DNA of 64,000 bases from Flammeovirgaceae bacterium UBA2371 (GTDB lineage: Bacteria > Bacteroidota > Bacteroidia > Cytophagales > Cyclobacteriaceae): the NCBI GenBank assembly GCA_002345965.1, contig DDTF01000034.1, forward strand, positions 1 to 64,000, in the 5' to 3' direction. The notes beneath the pieces were generated by a model. It saw nothing but the letters and a program-made list of their open reading frames with translations, had not been told where the DNA came from and made no database searches. A program made the translations under genes and the position numbers. Shown piece after piece: positions 9,406-19,178 of this stretch; the first letter of the stretch is position 1, and every line of letters begins with the position of its first letter.

Positions 9406-12400
9406 ATGCCTAAATCTCATTTGCACATAAAACTCACCAAAGTCCTTGCTTTGGTTTTAGGTCTTCTCTCCATTTTCCACACGCATCTTCGTGCTCAGCA
9501 GCAGACGCAGGTTATTGATCCCACTTATATTTCAGTTGCCGAGGGTTTGGTTTCACCTACTGTGAATGCGGTAATTCAGGATAGCTTTGGGCTGATCTGG
9601 ATCGGTACTTCCAATGGACTACAAAAATATGACGGCTATCGGTTTGAAACCTTTAAAAATGTGTCTGGGAAATCTACCAGCTTGCAACACAATTATGTGT
9701 GGTCATTATGGGAAGATGAAAATCATGATATCTGGGTTAGCAATAGTAAAGGAGTATCAAAATACAACCGGAGAAAAAATGAGTTTAAAAATTATGAGTT
9801 TGCCAGGATTTTTAATTTCACCATAGATTCAGAAGTATTAGGTTTTAAGTTTTTAAAGGATTCACAAAACCGACTTTGGGTTAACAGCACTAACCTTCAA
9901 TTGCTACAATACGATTCGGCAGAGGATACATGGAAGAAGGCCATATATGAGATACCCAATGTACCAGATCCTGACCAAACAGGGTTTGCTCCTGCTGTCG
10001 CAGAAGATTTGAAAGGCAATATCTGGGTAGGATCGCCCAATTATGGTTTATTAAAGCAGGCAAATGGTGAAGATGCCTTTAGGCCGATACCGCAAGCGCT
10101 ATTAGGGGGCATTAATTTTACTGAACGAGGCAATACCATTTCTGAAATATTTTGTGACACCGCCAATACGCTTTGGATAACGACCCGATCTGGAATTTAT
10201 AAGTACAACCCTGAGGCCGGGACAATCAAAACCATAAAGGAGTACAAAGATGCGCAAACAGATATCTGGACCAATTGGAACAGTATTTTGTCCGACCCAC
10301 AGGGTAATATTTGGATTGCCAATAATTTTAGAGGAATACTGAAGTTTGACGGCATTTCTGATCGATACACTGAAATAGAAATTGCAGGTAAAGTAAGAAT
10401 GCTCACCCATGGGTGGAATATCACCTTTACGCAATTTATGATTGACCGCAGTGGTATTTTTTGGTTTGGAAGTCGAGAATCTGGTCTTGTAAAATATGAC
10501 CCGGTGAATAAGCCATTTCGACACCTGAGTTACGATAAGAATAATCCTAGTGGTATGAGTGCTGGGGGAACATTCGGTATACTGGCTTCTAAAGCAAAAC
10601 CGGGTATTACGTATGTGGGTATACGCGGTGGAGGTGTTAATATGTATGATCCAAAAAAGCAAACCTTTGAAAAGATTGGATTCAAGGTGGTTGATGATAT
10701 GTTTGGCGGATCGGTCCGAAGCATTGCTGAAAAAAAGGATGGATCACTTTGGTTGGGTACCTGGGGTGATGGTTTGATCGAATTGGATAAGAATTTTAAA
10801 GAAGTAAGAAGGTATAAATACGACTCAACCAATAAAACCTCCATCTCTAATAACCAGGTGCGTGTACTCAAAACTGATAACCAGAATAATCTGTGGATTG
10901 GTACCAACAACGGGCTCAACATCTTAAATACACAAACCAATGAAATAGAGAGAGTCATCAGTAAATACACAAAGCAATATCCAGATCAGCTAGTGGCCGA
11001 ATTGGATAGACTCATAGCATCTGATCAAAATGTAGCGGCTATTGAAAGAGTTATAGATGTTCAAGATCTATCAGCGCCATTCGAAGTAAAGTCGGAGAGC
11101 ACTTACTGGATCATGGCGGTAGGTGAGATTGACCGTACAAGCAGAGCTGATTTTGGTTGGATTGAAAACGAAGCTAAGGATACAGTGTGGCTAATGGGAG
11201 ACTATGAGCACACTTATCATGCTGGAGGGGCATCCAAAAATAGAATAGAAATTAAATCCATCACCTTGCCTCCTGGCCAATATACCCTTCGTTATGTGAC
11301 AGACGATAGCCATGCATTTGGAAAATGGAATGAAGCGGCACCCACTCAGACATCACTATATGGAGTTGTGGTTATACAACCACAAAGCGAAGATCAAATG
11401 CAAGCTTTTCAAGCCCCGGTGGTTCGTGAAGGGAAAGATGAGTTAATGATTTCTGGTGTTAATATCAATGATATTGAAGTGACGGATAAATTCATTTGGG
11501 TGGCTGCGGATTTTAACGGACTTGATAGAATTGATCCAGCAACCAACAGCGTTAAGCACTATGCGCACAATCCCGCAGATGTTAATTCACTAAGTAGCAA
11601 TAACATCGGAGATATTTTGGCAGATAGCCATGGAAACATTTGGCTGGCTACAAATGATGGTGTCACTAAATTGGATCCAATTACAGAAACCTTTACACGC
11701 TATACCGAAGCAGATGGTTTGCCCACTAACTTAACAGAAGGTTTGGTAGAAGGTGACGATGGTGAAATGTGGATTGCCACACGAGGGGGACTATCACAAA
11801 TGGTGATTAATGAGAATTTGAAGAAAGAAACTTTTATCAATTACAATTCCTCTGATGGACTGGGCACAGATGTTTTTCTTTCACTGGCCAACACCCGTGA
11901 TACCGAGGGTCGGTTTTATTTTGGTGGCGAGCATGGGCTTACCACCTTCTCGAGCATTTCAGCCAATAAAACTCCACCCGCCATTATTATTTCAAATTTG
12001 TTAATTTCTAATAAGTCCATTTTGGCTATGGGAGACGAATCTCCACTAAAGGAAAGCTTATTTGAAACAAAAAGTATTTCTTTGGCTCACAATCAAAACA
12101 ACCTCAGCTTTGAGTTTGCTGCCTTGCACTATGCCAATCCGCAAAAAAATCAATATGCGCACATGCTAAAAGGTTATGATCAGGATTGGATTTACGATAA
12201 CAGGAATTTTGCAGCGTATACCAACCTAGATCCTGGCAAATACGAATTTTTAATCCGGGCCTCCAATGCATACGGTATCTGGAATGAAGAAGGAAAAACC
12301 TTGTCGATTGTCATTTTGCCACCCTGGTGGCGCACCTGGTGGGCCTATGGGATGTATTTGGTATTGTTTATGGCTTCAGTTGTTAGCGTAGATCGCATCA

Positions 12401-13284
12401 TGCGAAGAAGAATAAAGTTGAAAGAACGCGAGCGCAACCGTGAAAAAGAATTGAAGCATGCCAGAGAAATAGAGATTGCTTATACCAACCTTAAGGAAAC
12501 ACAATCGCAATTGATTCAGTCTGAAAAAATGGCATCATTAGGAGAGCTTACGGCTGGAATTGCCCATGAGATACAAAACCCATTGAACTTCGTCAACAAT
12601 TTTTCTGAAGTGAACAAGGAACTAATAGAAGAGCTGCAAGAGGAGCTTAAAGCTGGAAAAATTCAGGATGCGATTGAGTTGTCCAATAACATCAAGGACA
12701 ATGAAGAAAAAATTATGTTTCATGGCAAGCGAGCAGACTCCATTGTGAAGGGAATGTTGCAACACAGCCGCAGCAGCAATGGTGTTAAAGAACCAACTGA
12801 CTTGAATATATTGGCTGACGAATATTTGAGATTGGCTTATCATGGTTTGCGGGCCAAGGACAAGACGTTTAATGCTACCATGAATACTGACTTTGAAAAG
12901 GACCTTGAGAAAATTGAGGTGATCCCGCAAGACCTGGGCAGAGTAATTCTCAACTTGATCACCAATGCCTTCTATGTGGTGGCAGAAAAGAAACGACAAA
13001 ATGTAAATGGTTATGACCCCACTGTTACAGTAGCGACAAAAGATGTTGGTGACAAAGTGGAGATCAGTGTTACTGACAATGGCAATGGCATTCCCCAATC
13101 CATTATCGATAAGATATTTCAACCCTTCTTTACTACCAAGCCGTCTGGCCAGGGAACGGGTTTGGGATTAAGTATGAGCTATGAAATTATTACCAAGTCG
13201 CATGGAGGTGATCTCAAAGTGGAGACCAAAGATGGGGAAGGAACAACTTTCAAAATAATTTTACCGAAACAGACTACCGCATGA
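9406..13284 (+). CDS. Two-component propeller histidine kinase with inserted domain
   Basis: About 1292 residues from the ATG at 9406, which begins a clean signal peptide (MPKSHLHIKLTKVLALVLG, cleavage after HLRAQ). A GTG at 9328 would add 26 residues, including a hydrophobic stretch, and is less convincing. Propeller repeats occupy ~40-530 and ~685-840, interrupted by ~145 residues (~531-675) with no repeat signature. A Y_Y_Y domain (~900-972), one membrane helix, HisKA with His1054 and an HATPase domain follow. There is no GAF domain and no receiver. Its last codons overlap the start of the CheY-like gene (ATGA at 13281-13284), implying translational coupling, so this kinase is the best candidate donor for that receiver. 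Confidence 0.92.
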   Translation: MPKSHLHIKLTKVLALVLGLLSIFHTHLRAQQQTQVIDPTYISVAEGLVSPTVNAVIQDSFGLIWIGTSNGLQKYDGYRFETFKNVSGKSTSLQHNYVWSLWEDENHDIWVSNSKGVSKYNRRKNEFKNYEFARIFNFTIDSEVLGFKFLKDSQNRLWVNSTNLQLLQYDSAEDTWKKAIYEIPNVPDPDQTGFAPAVAEDLKGNIWVGSPNYGLLKQANGEDAFRPIPQALLGGINFTERGNTISEIFCDTANTLWITTRSGIYKYNPEAGTIKTIKEYKDAQTDIWTNWNSILSDPQGNIWIANNFRGILKFDGISDRYTEIEIAGKVRMLTHGWNITFTQFMIDRSGIFWFGSRESGLVKYDPVNKPFRHLSYDKNNPSGMSAGGTFGILASKAKPGITYVGIRGGGVNMYDPKKQTFEKIGFKVVDDMFGGSVRSIAEKKDGSLWLGTWGDGLIELDKNFKEVRRYKYDSTNKTSISNNQVRVLKTDNQNNLWIGTNNGLNILNTQTNEIERVISKYTKQYPDQLVAELDRLIASDQNVAAIERVIDVQDLSAPFEVKSESTYWIMAVGEIDRTSRADFGWIENEAKDTVWLMGDYEHTYHAGGASKNRIEIKSITLPPGQYTLRYVTDDSHAFGKWNEAAPTQTSLYGVVVIQPQSEDQMQAFQAPVVREGKDELMISGVNINDIEVTDKFIWVAADFNGLDRIDPATNSVKHYAHNPADVNSLSSNNIGDILADSHGNIWLATNDGVTKLDPITETFTRYTEADGLPTNLTEGLVEGDDGEMWIATRGGLSQMVINENLKKETFINYNSSDGLGTDVFLSLANTRDTEGRFYFGGEHGLTTFSSISANKTPPAIIISNLLISNKSILAMGDESPLKESLFETKSISLAHNQNNLSFEFAALHYANPQKNQYAHMLKGYDQDWIYDNRNFAAYTNLDPGKYEFLIRASNAYGIWNEEGKTLSIVILPPWWRTWWAYGMYLVLFMASVVSVDRIMRRRIKLKERERNREKELKHAREIEIAYTNLKETQSQLIQSEKMASLGELTAGIAHEIQNPLNFVNNFSEVNKELIEELQEELKAGKIQDAIELSNNIKDNEEKIMFHGKRADSIVKGMLQHSRSSNGVKEPTDLNILADEYLRLAYHGLRAKDKTFNATMNTDFEKDLEKIEVIPQDLGRVILNLITNAFYVVAEKKRQNVNGYDPTVTVATKDVGDKVEISVTDNGNGIPQSIIDKIFQPFFTTKPSGQGTGLGLSMSYEIITKSHGGDLKVETKDGEGTTFKIILPKQTTA

Positions 13285-13658
13285 AAATTTTAGTAGTAGA
13301 TGACGAGAAAGATGTAAAAGTACTTTTTGAGCAACGATTCAGAAAGGAAATAAAAAGTAATGCCGTGGAGTTTGTATTTGCTTTTTCAGGTGAAGAGGCG
13401 CTTGAACATTTAAGAAGGATACAACATGAGGCAGTACTGATTTTGTCTGATATCAATATGCCTGGCATGAGTGGCCTGGAGCTACTCGAAAAGGTGAAAA
13501 AGACGTTTATAAAACCGCCTCCAGTGGTGATGATGATCACGGCTTATGGTGATGCAGAGAATCATCGGATGGCAAGGGAACTGGGTGCCGATGACTTTTT
13601 GACCAAGCCAGTGGATTTTACCATGCTCAAGGAGAAACTAAACCTGAACAGTAACTGA
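13281..13658 (+). CDS. CheY-like single-domain response regulator
   Basis: 125 residues, one receiver domain and nothing else. The acidic pocket is D7/D8, the phospho-acceptor is D57 in LILSDINMPGMSG, the switch threonine is T87 (MITAYGD), and the conserved lysine is K109 (FLTKPVD). It has no output domain, so it probably acts by protein contact or as a phosphate shuttle. Its start overlaps the end of the third kinase by 4 bases and its stop overlaps the start of the receiver-cyclase gene by 1 base. This position suggests it sits between the kinases and the cyclase, or competes with the cyclase's own receiver. Confidence 0.93.
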   Translation: MKILVVDDEKDVKVLFEQRFRKEIKSNAVEFVFAFSGEEALEHLRRIQHEAVLILSDINMPGMSGLELLEKVKKTFIKPPPVVMMITAYGDAENHRMARELGADDFLTKPVDFTMLKEKLNLNSN

Positions 13659-14692
13659 TGGCAAAGATATTAGTGGCCGATGATGAGGCGGATTTAGAGG
13701 TATTGATCAAACAAAAATTCCGTCAGAAAATCCGTGAAAAGGAATATGAATTTGTTTTTGCCATTAATGGAAAAGATGCGCTTGAAAAGCTGTCCCAACA
13801 TCCGGACGTAGATATTGTTTTGAGTGACATCAACATGCCAGAGATGGATGGACTTACTTTATTGGGGAGGCTCAACGAATCCAGTCCACTTATTAAGTCG
13901 GTTATTGTGTCGGCCTATGGTGATATGGATAACATCCGTACAGCCATGAACCGTGGTGCATTTGATTTTATTACCAAGCCCATCAATTTTGATGATCTGA
14001 ACATCACCATGGAGAAAACCATTTCGCATGTGTTGCACATCCGGGAGACACTTCGTGCCATCAAAGAAAATAACATTTTAAAAATGTATGTGGATGAAAC
14101 GGTGCTCAATTTTATGGGTGGGCGTGAGTTCGAATCTTCCTTGATGGCCAATGAAACGGTGGAGGCAACGGTGGCTTTTATTGATATATGCAGTTTCACG
14201 TCCATAAGTGAAAAAGAATCACCAGACAGCGTAGTGAAATTGCTCAATGACTATTTCGATATTATCGTCAAAGAGATCATTGCACAGGGGGGATACATTG
14301 ATAAGTTTATTGGTGATGCCATCATGGCTGTATTTAGAGGAGACCATCATCTGGACAGGGCATTGGATGCATGCCTTGCTGTGCGCAACAATATTGCAGC
14401 TTTACCCAAGGGGCTTGACAATTTCAGACCACAGGTTTCCATTGGCATCAACAGTGGAGAAATGATCTCTGGCAACATCGGTTCAGCCACATTGAAAAGA
14501 CTTGACTATACTGTAATCGGAGATACGGTGAATACAGCACAGCGCCTTCAATCGGTAGCCGCACCAGGACAAATTATCATCAACGAATCTTGCTACCAAA
14601 AAATTAAAGAATCCTTTAACGCCAGTAAAGTAGGAGAAGTGAGTCTCAAGAATAAGGCTAACCCCGAGACTATTTATGAGGTGAATGATTAG
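13658..14692 (+). CDS. Response regulator with class III adenylate cyclase domain
   Basis: 344 residues. Receiver domain at 1-125 with acceptor D57 (VLSDINMPEMDG) and lysine in FITKPINF, a helical linker (~125-165), then a class III cyclase domain (~170-340). Metal-binding aspartates are D176 (AFIDICSFTS) and D220 (FIGDAIMAVF). K216 before FIGD, and LDYTVIGDTVNTAQR, carry the residues typical of adenine rather than guanine selection and the transition-state Asn/Arg pair, so an active adenylate cyclase is expected. It should make cAMP under phosphorylation control from the adjacent kinases. It is the last gene of the overlapping set. No cAMP receptor protein is visible in the window. Confidence 0.92.
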   Translation: MAKILVADDEADLEVLIKQKFRQKIREKEYEFVFAINGKDALEKLSQHPDVDIVLSDINMPEMDGLTLLGRLNESSPLIKSVIVSAYGDMDNIRTAMNRGAFDFITKPINFDDLNITMEKTISHVLHIRETLRAIKENNILKMYVDETVLNFMGGREFESSLMANETVEATVAFIDICSFTSISEKESPDSVVKLLNDYFDIIVKEIIAQGGYIDKFIGDAIMAVFRGDHHLDRALDACLAVRNNIAALPKGLDNFRPQVSIGINSGEMISGNIGSATLKRLDYTVIGDTVNTAQRLQSVAAPGQIIINESCYQKIKESFNASKVGEVSLKNKANPETIYEVND

Positions 14693-14785
14693 TCGTTCTT
14701 GTATTGGTGATTGAGGGAAAGTTTGAGGGACGATAGAGTGCTCAAAATTTATTAACTTAGTTGACTCCTACACAATGCTAATAAC

Positions 14786-16375
14786 ATGGAAACCTACCCC
14801 AGTATATTTAATGATGTGATTGGGCCTGTTATGCGGGGCCCATCCAGTTCTCATTGTGCGGCTTCCTTGCGAATTGGCAGATTGTGCCGCGATTTAATGG
14901 AGGGCGATATCAAAGAGGTGTTGATTGAGTTTGATCCAAATGGTTCGTTGGCAACTACCCATAAAGGTCAGGGATCGGACATGGGATTGTTTGGTGGATT
15001 TTTGGGTTGGGAAGCATATGATGAACGCTTGCCAAGCTATTTACAAGCTGTGGATGAAGCAGGTATCAAAATTACTATCGACATCCATTCCATTGGCGCG
15101 ACACATCCCAATACTTACAAAATCACATTAAAGAACGATAAAGAAACACGGTCGGTCATTGCCTTGTCTACTGGAGGGGGAATGATTCAGTTGATTGAAA
15201 TAGATGGTGCGTCTGTGTTGATGGCAGGAGATTTTTATGAGACACTGGTGTATGTGAAATCAGGTGAACAAGTTATAGAATTCTTAAAAGGCTCAGCCTC
15301 ATTTGATGAAATCAACGTCCATCATGGAGATGCAACTTTTGTTGAAGTAAAGGCCGATCAGTTTTTAAATCCTGGCCTGATAGAGGAATTGATGGAGATG
15401 GATGATGTGTTATTTATTAAGCAACTGTCTCCTGTCCTTCCTGTATTGGCGCGCAAAGATTTATCCGTTCCTTTCATTACCGCAGCTGAAATGCTGGAGT
15501 ACAATGAAGGTAAAAATTTATCATTGTGGGAGTTGGCAGTACATTACGAAAGTGCTCGTGGAAATATTTCTCATGGTGAAGTTTTTGAAAAGATGCGTCA
15601 CATCGTAGGTATTATGAGTAACGCAATCGAACTGGGTTTGAAAGGAACATCTTATGAAGATCGCATCCTGGGACCTCAGTCGGTCAACTTCAATAAGCAA
15701 ATAAAAAATAAAACCCTGGTTGAGGGGGATGTGTTAAATGAAGTGATCCTGTATACATCTGCGATGATGGAGGTGAAGAGTTCTATGGGAGTAATTGTCG
15801 CTGCGCCTACTGCAGGTTCGTGTGGCGCATTGCCTGGAGCTGTGATAGGGACAGCCAATATTTTAAAATTATCGGAGGATGATAAAGTGAAGGCGATGTT
15901 GGCTGCCGGCATCATCGGTGTATTTATTGCCGCCCACGCTACGTTTGCCGCTGAGGTGGGTGGGTGTATGGCAGAGTGTGGTTCAGGCTCTGGAATGGCC
16001 GCAGCTGGAATTGTTACGTTAAGAAACGGAACATTGAACCAAGCTTTGGCTGCAGCTTCTATGTCACTTCAATCTTCTTTGGGAATGATTTGTGATATGA
16101 TTGCAGATAGGGTAGAAGCCCCTTGCTTGAATAGAAATGTACAGGCAGCAACCCATGCCATCTCCTCTGCGAACATGGCTTTGGCCGATTACGATCAGGT
16201 GATTCCGTTGGATGAAGTAATAGAGACCATGAAAAAAGTGGGTGATGCCATACCCAATACATTGCGCTGCACTGGGTTAGGCGGATTGGCCATTACTAAA
16301 ACAGCCAAGAAGATTGAAGCGATGCTGGCAGAAAAAGAAGGAGCGCAAAGCAAGACTTTCTTTAAGGTGTGTTGA
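14786..16375 (+). CDS. sdaA: L-serine ammonia-lyase, iron-sulfur type, single chain
   Basis: 529 residues; converts L-serine to pyruvate and ammonia using an oxygen-sensitive [4Fe-4S] cluster. The N-terminal beta-type domain carries the family signature IGPVMRGPSSSHCAAS (~11-26). The C-terminal alpha-type domain has GSCGALPGAVIG (Cys346), GGCMAECGSGSGMAAAG (Cys394, Cys398) and APCLNRNVQAA. The last residue of the protein is a cysteine (FFKVC); in the Legionella enzyme the terminal Cys plugs the active site as a cluster ligand. It is longer than the ~455-residue E. coli enzymes because of insertions around residues 180-260. It stands alone, convergent with the Asp-box protein gene, 93 bp after the cyclase gene. 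Confidence 0.95.
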   Translation: METYPSIFNDVIGPVMRGPSSSHCAASLRIGRLCRDLMEGDIKEVLIEFDPNGSLATTHKGQGSDMGLFGGFLGWEAYDERLPSYLQAVDEAGIKITIDIHSIGATHPNTYKITLKNDKETRSVIALSTGGGMIQLIEIDGASVLMAGDFYETLVYVKSGEQVIEFLKGSASFDEINVHHGDATFVEVKADQFLNPGLIEELMEMDDVLFIKQLSPVLPVLARKDLSVPFITAAEMLEYNEGKNLSLWELAVHYESARGNISHGEVFEKMRHIVGIMSNAIELGLKGTSYEDRILGPQSVNFNKQIKNKTLVEGDVLNEVILYTSAMMEVKSSMGVIVAAPTAGSCGALPGAVIGTANILKLSEDDKVKAMLAAGIIGVFIAAHATFAAEVGGCMAECGSGSGMAAAGIVTLRNGTLNQALAAASMSLQSSLGMICDMIADRVEAPCLNRNVQAATHAISSANMALADYDQVIPLDEVIETMKKVGDAIPNTLRCTGLGGLAITKTAKKIEAMLAEKEGAQSKTFFKVC

Positions 16376-16390
16376 CCATTTTCAATCCTA

Positions 16391-18991
16391 TTATCGAGCC
16401 TCTTTAATAATCAATTTACCTGTTACCGTTTTGTTACCTGCAGTTATGTCTACTTGATAATTGTCGGGTTTAATAAACTCATTGTAATGAATAAAATAGG
16501 GTAGCGGGCTCTCTACTTTATTCACAATAAGATTCCATCTGAATTGATTGTAACCCTTTGAGGTTTTCATATCAGTAGACCAAATCGTTTTTCCGTCACT
16601 GGCTATAATTTTTATAGAGGCTTCGCCAGCATCTTTGACCCAGAAAGTAATAGGAAGTTTTTCGAGGGTTCTGTTGTCAATGCCATTAAGATCAAAATTA
16701 TAAACAGGTGGCGCCACTTCTGGTAGTTTAAATAGATAATTATCGCTGACCTTATTTGAATATCCTTCATGGATAGGAGCCAAGTTTAATTTATACATTC
16801 CCCGGCCATGAGTAGCGGCAATCAGGTCTTTCGACTTTTTATCTATTTCAATATCTGCAACGCTGATGGCGGGCAAACCTTTTCCCAATTGACTCCAGGA
16901 CTTCCCGCGATCAGTGGAGATATAAGCTCCCCTGTAAAGGCCAGCATACAGTATGGATTCGAAACTTGGATCCTCTTTAATCACATAAGCCACTTCATTG
17001 TGAAGGTCGTTCATAATGGGTTCCCATGTTTTACCATAATCTTCCGATTTGTAGACATACACGTTAAGGTCATCATAGTTGATACCGGATAAGGTAATGT
17101 AAACGCGTGACGCTTTATAAACAGATGGTGTAATGCATCGAATGTAATTATTGGGCAGGCCCTTGGAGCGTTCCACCCAATCTTTCCCTCCATTCTCAGT
17201 TACCCAAAAGGCACCTCTATCTGTACCCATGTAAATTAAGTCCTTCTGAAGGGCTGACTCGGCTAGTGCGCCAGCTGCCAACGCTTTTTTGTTCTTGTCC
17301 CTGGAAATAGATAAGTCATCACTAATGGCTGTCCATGTATCGCCACGATTGGTACTCTTTAGTACGTAGTTGCCAGCCAGGTACAAGGTGTTGTGATCGT
17401 GAGGGGATAAAAGATAGGGTGTGATGAAATTGTATTTAAGCGCAGGATGATCTTCAGCCAGTTTCGGACGAATAAATGTGACAAGACCAGAAGATAAGTC
17501 CATCCTTCTTACGCCTCCTTCCTGTGAGCTGTAATAAATTGTATTGTCGTCTTCCGGGTCTACCAAGGTGATGCATCCGTCACCACCGCTCCAGGGGTCA
17601 ATCCAAAGGTATTTCCATTCGTCAAAGAATTTGGGATTCCATTCCTTGGCGTGACCATATACCGTGGCGTCATCTTGTGTGCCACCATAAATAGTGTAGG
17701 GTTCTTTCTGGTCAAGTGTGATGTCGTAAAATTCCCCAGCTGGAATGTTGTTAAAATGTGTCCATGTTGTACCCTTATCATAACTTACATACAATCCTCC
17801 ATCATTGACAAGCGCCAGATGATTTGGGTTTTGAGGGTTGATCCACATTTCACAATGATCGAGGTGAATCGGGTCGGCAGCACTCGGAAACAAGTGATAA
17901 ACATCTCCTCCTATAAACGAAAAGTTTTTACCACCATCTGTACTGTGGGCCAGTCGCACGCCTAACGCAAAAATCTCATCGTCATTAAGTGGATTCATAT
18001 AGATATCTACAAAATACCAACCGACTACAGAAAGAAACATCAGTTCATGGTCGTGGGTTTTCTCCCAACTCTTTCCACCATCGAGGGTTTTATAAATTTC
18101 TGCGGCTCCTTTGTCTTCCCCTTTATTTCGGTGGTCCATAAAGGCGTAAGCTTTATCGGGGTTAGTGTGCGACACAGCCAATCCTATTCTTCCTTTACCC
18201 TCATCTGTTGGAAAGCCATTGTCAGATTTGATCCATGTTTTTCCAGCGTCCTTACTGGTGTACACTGAACTCTTTTTTCCGTTAATGCCCGGATTGTTTT
18301 CCCACATGGAAGCATACACTACTTCGGGGTGTGATGGGGAGATCACGATGTCGTTGGCTCCGGTGTGGTCATCGACATACAGCACATGCTCCCATGTTTT
18401 TCCTCCATTCATAGATCGATAAACACCCCGATTGGTATTGGTGGACCAGAAGTGACCTAGTACTGCTACATAAACAATATCAGGGTTGGTAGGGTGGACA
18501 ACGATTTCCCCAATGTGCCAGGAGTCATCCAGCCCCAGGTGTCTCCATGTTTCTCCCGCATCATCGGAGCGATAAACACCATTGCCCGGCATGGTAAAAT
18601 TGCGTGGTTTCTTCAGACTTTCTCCAGTACCCAAATAGATGATGTCCGAGTTGGAAGGGGCAAGAGCAATATCACCAATACCCAGCACAGGTTGATTTTC
18701 GAAAATGGGTTTCCATGTCAATCCGTTATTAATGGTTTTCCATAAGTTGCCCGAGCCAAATGCGACATACATGGTGCCAGGTTTGCTGGGATCTACTTGT
18801 ACGGCATCTGCTCTTGCACTGTTGATGGTAGGACCCAGCTGAATCCATTCGAGGTTATAGGGAGTGTTTTCCTTTTTCTTAAGGTGTTGTTGGTAGGATA
18901 GTTCAAGTGGTGATTTGGGCTGCTGTGCCAATGTAGTTTTGGTGTCGCAAAGAAAAAGCAACAGCGAGAAGGATAGGAATACTTTTATCAT
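16391..18991 (-). CDS. Secreted VPS10/BNR-repeat beta-propeller protein
   Basis: About 866 residues from the ATG at 18991 (MIKVFLSFSLLLFLCDTKT, signal peptide ending TLAQ); ten codons of open frame upstream have no signal character. About ten Asp-box repeats are visible (for example SDDAGETW, SMNGGKTW, SKDAGKTW, STDRGKSW), so the chain should fold as one or two beta-propellers of the sortilin/glycosyl-hydrolase BNR kind. A C-terminal beta-sandwich (~760-866) contains FWVKDAGEASIKI. Such proteins are common in Bacteroidota and often lack catalytic residues. I see no sialidase arginine triad or RIP motif, so binding or scaffolding outside the cell is more likely than hydrolysis. Substrate unknown. 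Confidence 0.88.
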   Translation of the reverse strand: MIKVFLSFSLLLFLCDTKTTLAQQPKSPLELSYQQHLKKKENTPYNLEWIQLGPTINSARADAVQVDPSKPGTMYVAFGSGNLWKTINNGLTWKPIFENQPVLGIGDIALAPSNSDIIYLGTGESLKKPRNFTMPGNGVYRSDDAGETWRHLGLDDSWHIGEIVVHPTNPDIVYVAVLGHFWSTNTNRGVYRSMNGGKTWEHVLYVDDHTGANDIVISPSHPEVVYASMWENNPGINGKKSSVYTSKDAGKTWIKSDNGFPTDEGKGRIGLAVSHTNPDKAYAFMDHRNKGEDKGAAEIYKTLDGGKSWEKTHDHELMFLSVVGWYFVDIYMNPLNDDEIFALGVRLAHSTDGGKNFSFIGGDVYHLFPSAADPIHLDHCEMWINPQNPNHLALVNDGGLYVSYDKGTTWTHFNNIPAGEFYDITLDQKEPYTIYGGTQDDATVYGHAKEWNPKFFDEWKYLWIDPWSGGDGCITLVDPEDDNTIYYSSQEGGVRRMDLSSGLVTFIRPKLAEDHPALKYNFITPYLLSPHDHNTLYLAGNYVLKSTNRGDTWTAISDDLSISRDKNKKALAAGALAESALQKDLIYMGTDRGAFWVTENGGKDWVERSKGLPNNYIRCITPSVYKASRVYITLSGINYDDLNVYVYKSEDYGKTWEPIMNDLHNEVAYVIKEDPSFESILYAGLYRGAYISTDRGKSWSQLGKGLPAISVADIEIDKKSKDLIAATHGRGMYKLNLAPIHEGYSNKVSDNYLFKLPEVAPPVYNFDLNGIDNRTLEKLPITFWVKDAGEASIKIIASDGKTIWSTDMKTSKGYNQFRWNLIVNKVESPLPYFIHYNEFIKPDNYQVDITAGNKTVTGKLIIKEAR

Positions 18992-19178
18992 ACGTCTGGT
19001 GGATTCTCGATGAATGTACAATTTTTTTCATCTTGAACCCAGAGGATTGATATAATCGGAGATAATAGACGAGAAGGGGAAGTGGTTCTTCCTAAGAATA
19101 TCTCCGACAGGATTTATCAGCGAAACCAATCATCAATTGAAAGGGTCACCTTACATAGATAGCGTTCACCCCAATCAG

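Noticed and set aside
10102..10662. Long minus-strand open frame inside the third kinase
   Set aside because: It mirrors the propeller repeats on the other strand, has no recognisable domain and lies wholly in a well-supported gene.
12622..13122. Minus-strand open frame over the kinase core
   Set aside because: Antisense to the conserved HisKA/HATPase region, with low-complexity hydrophobic sequence and no support.
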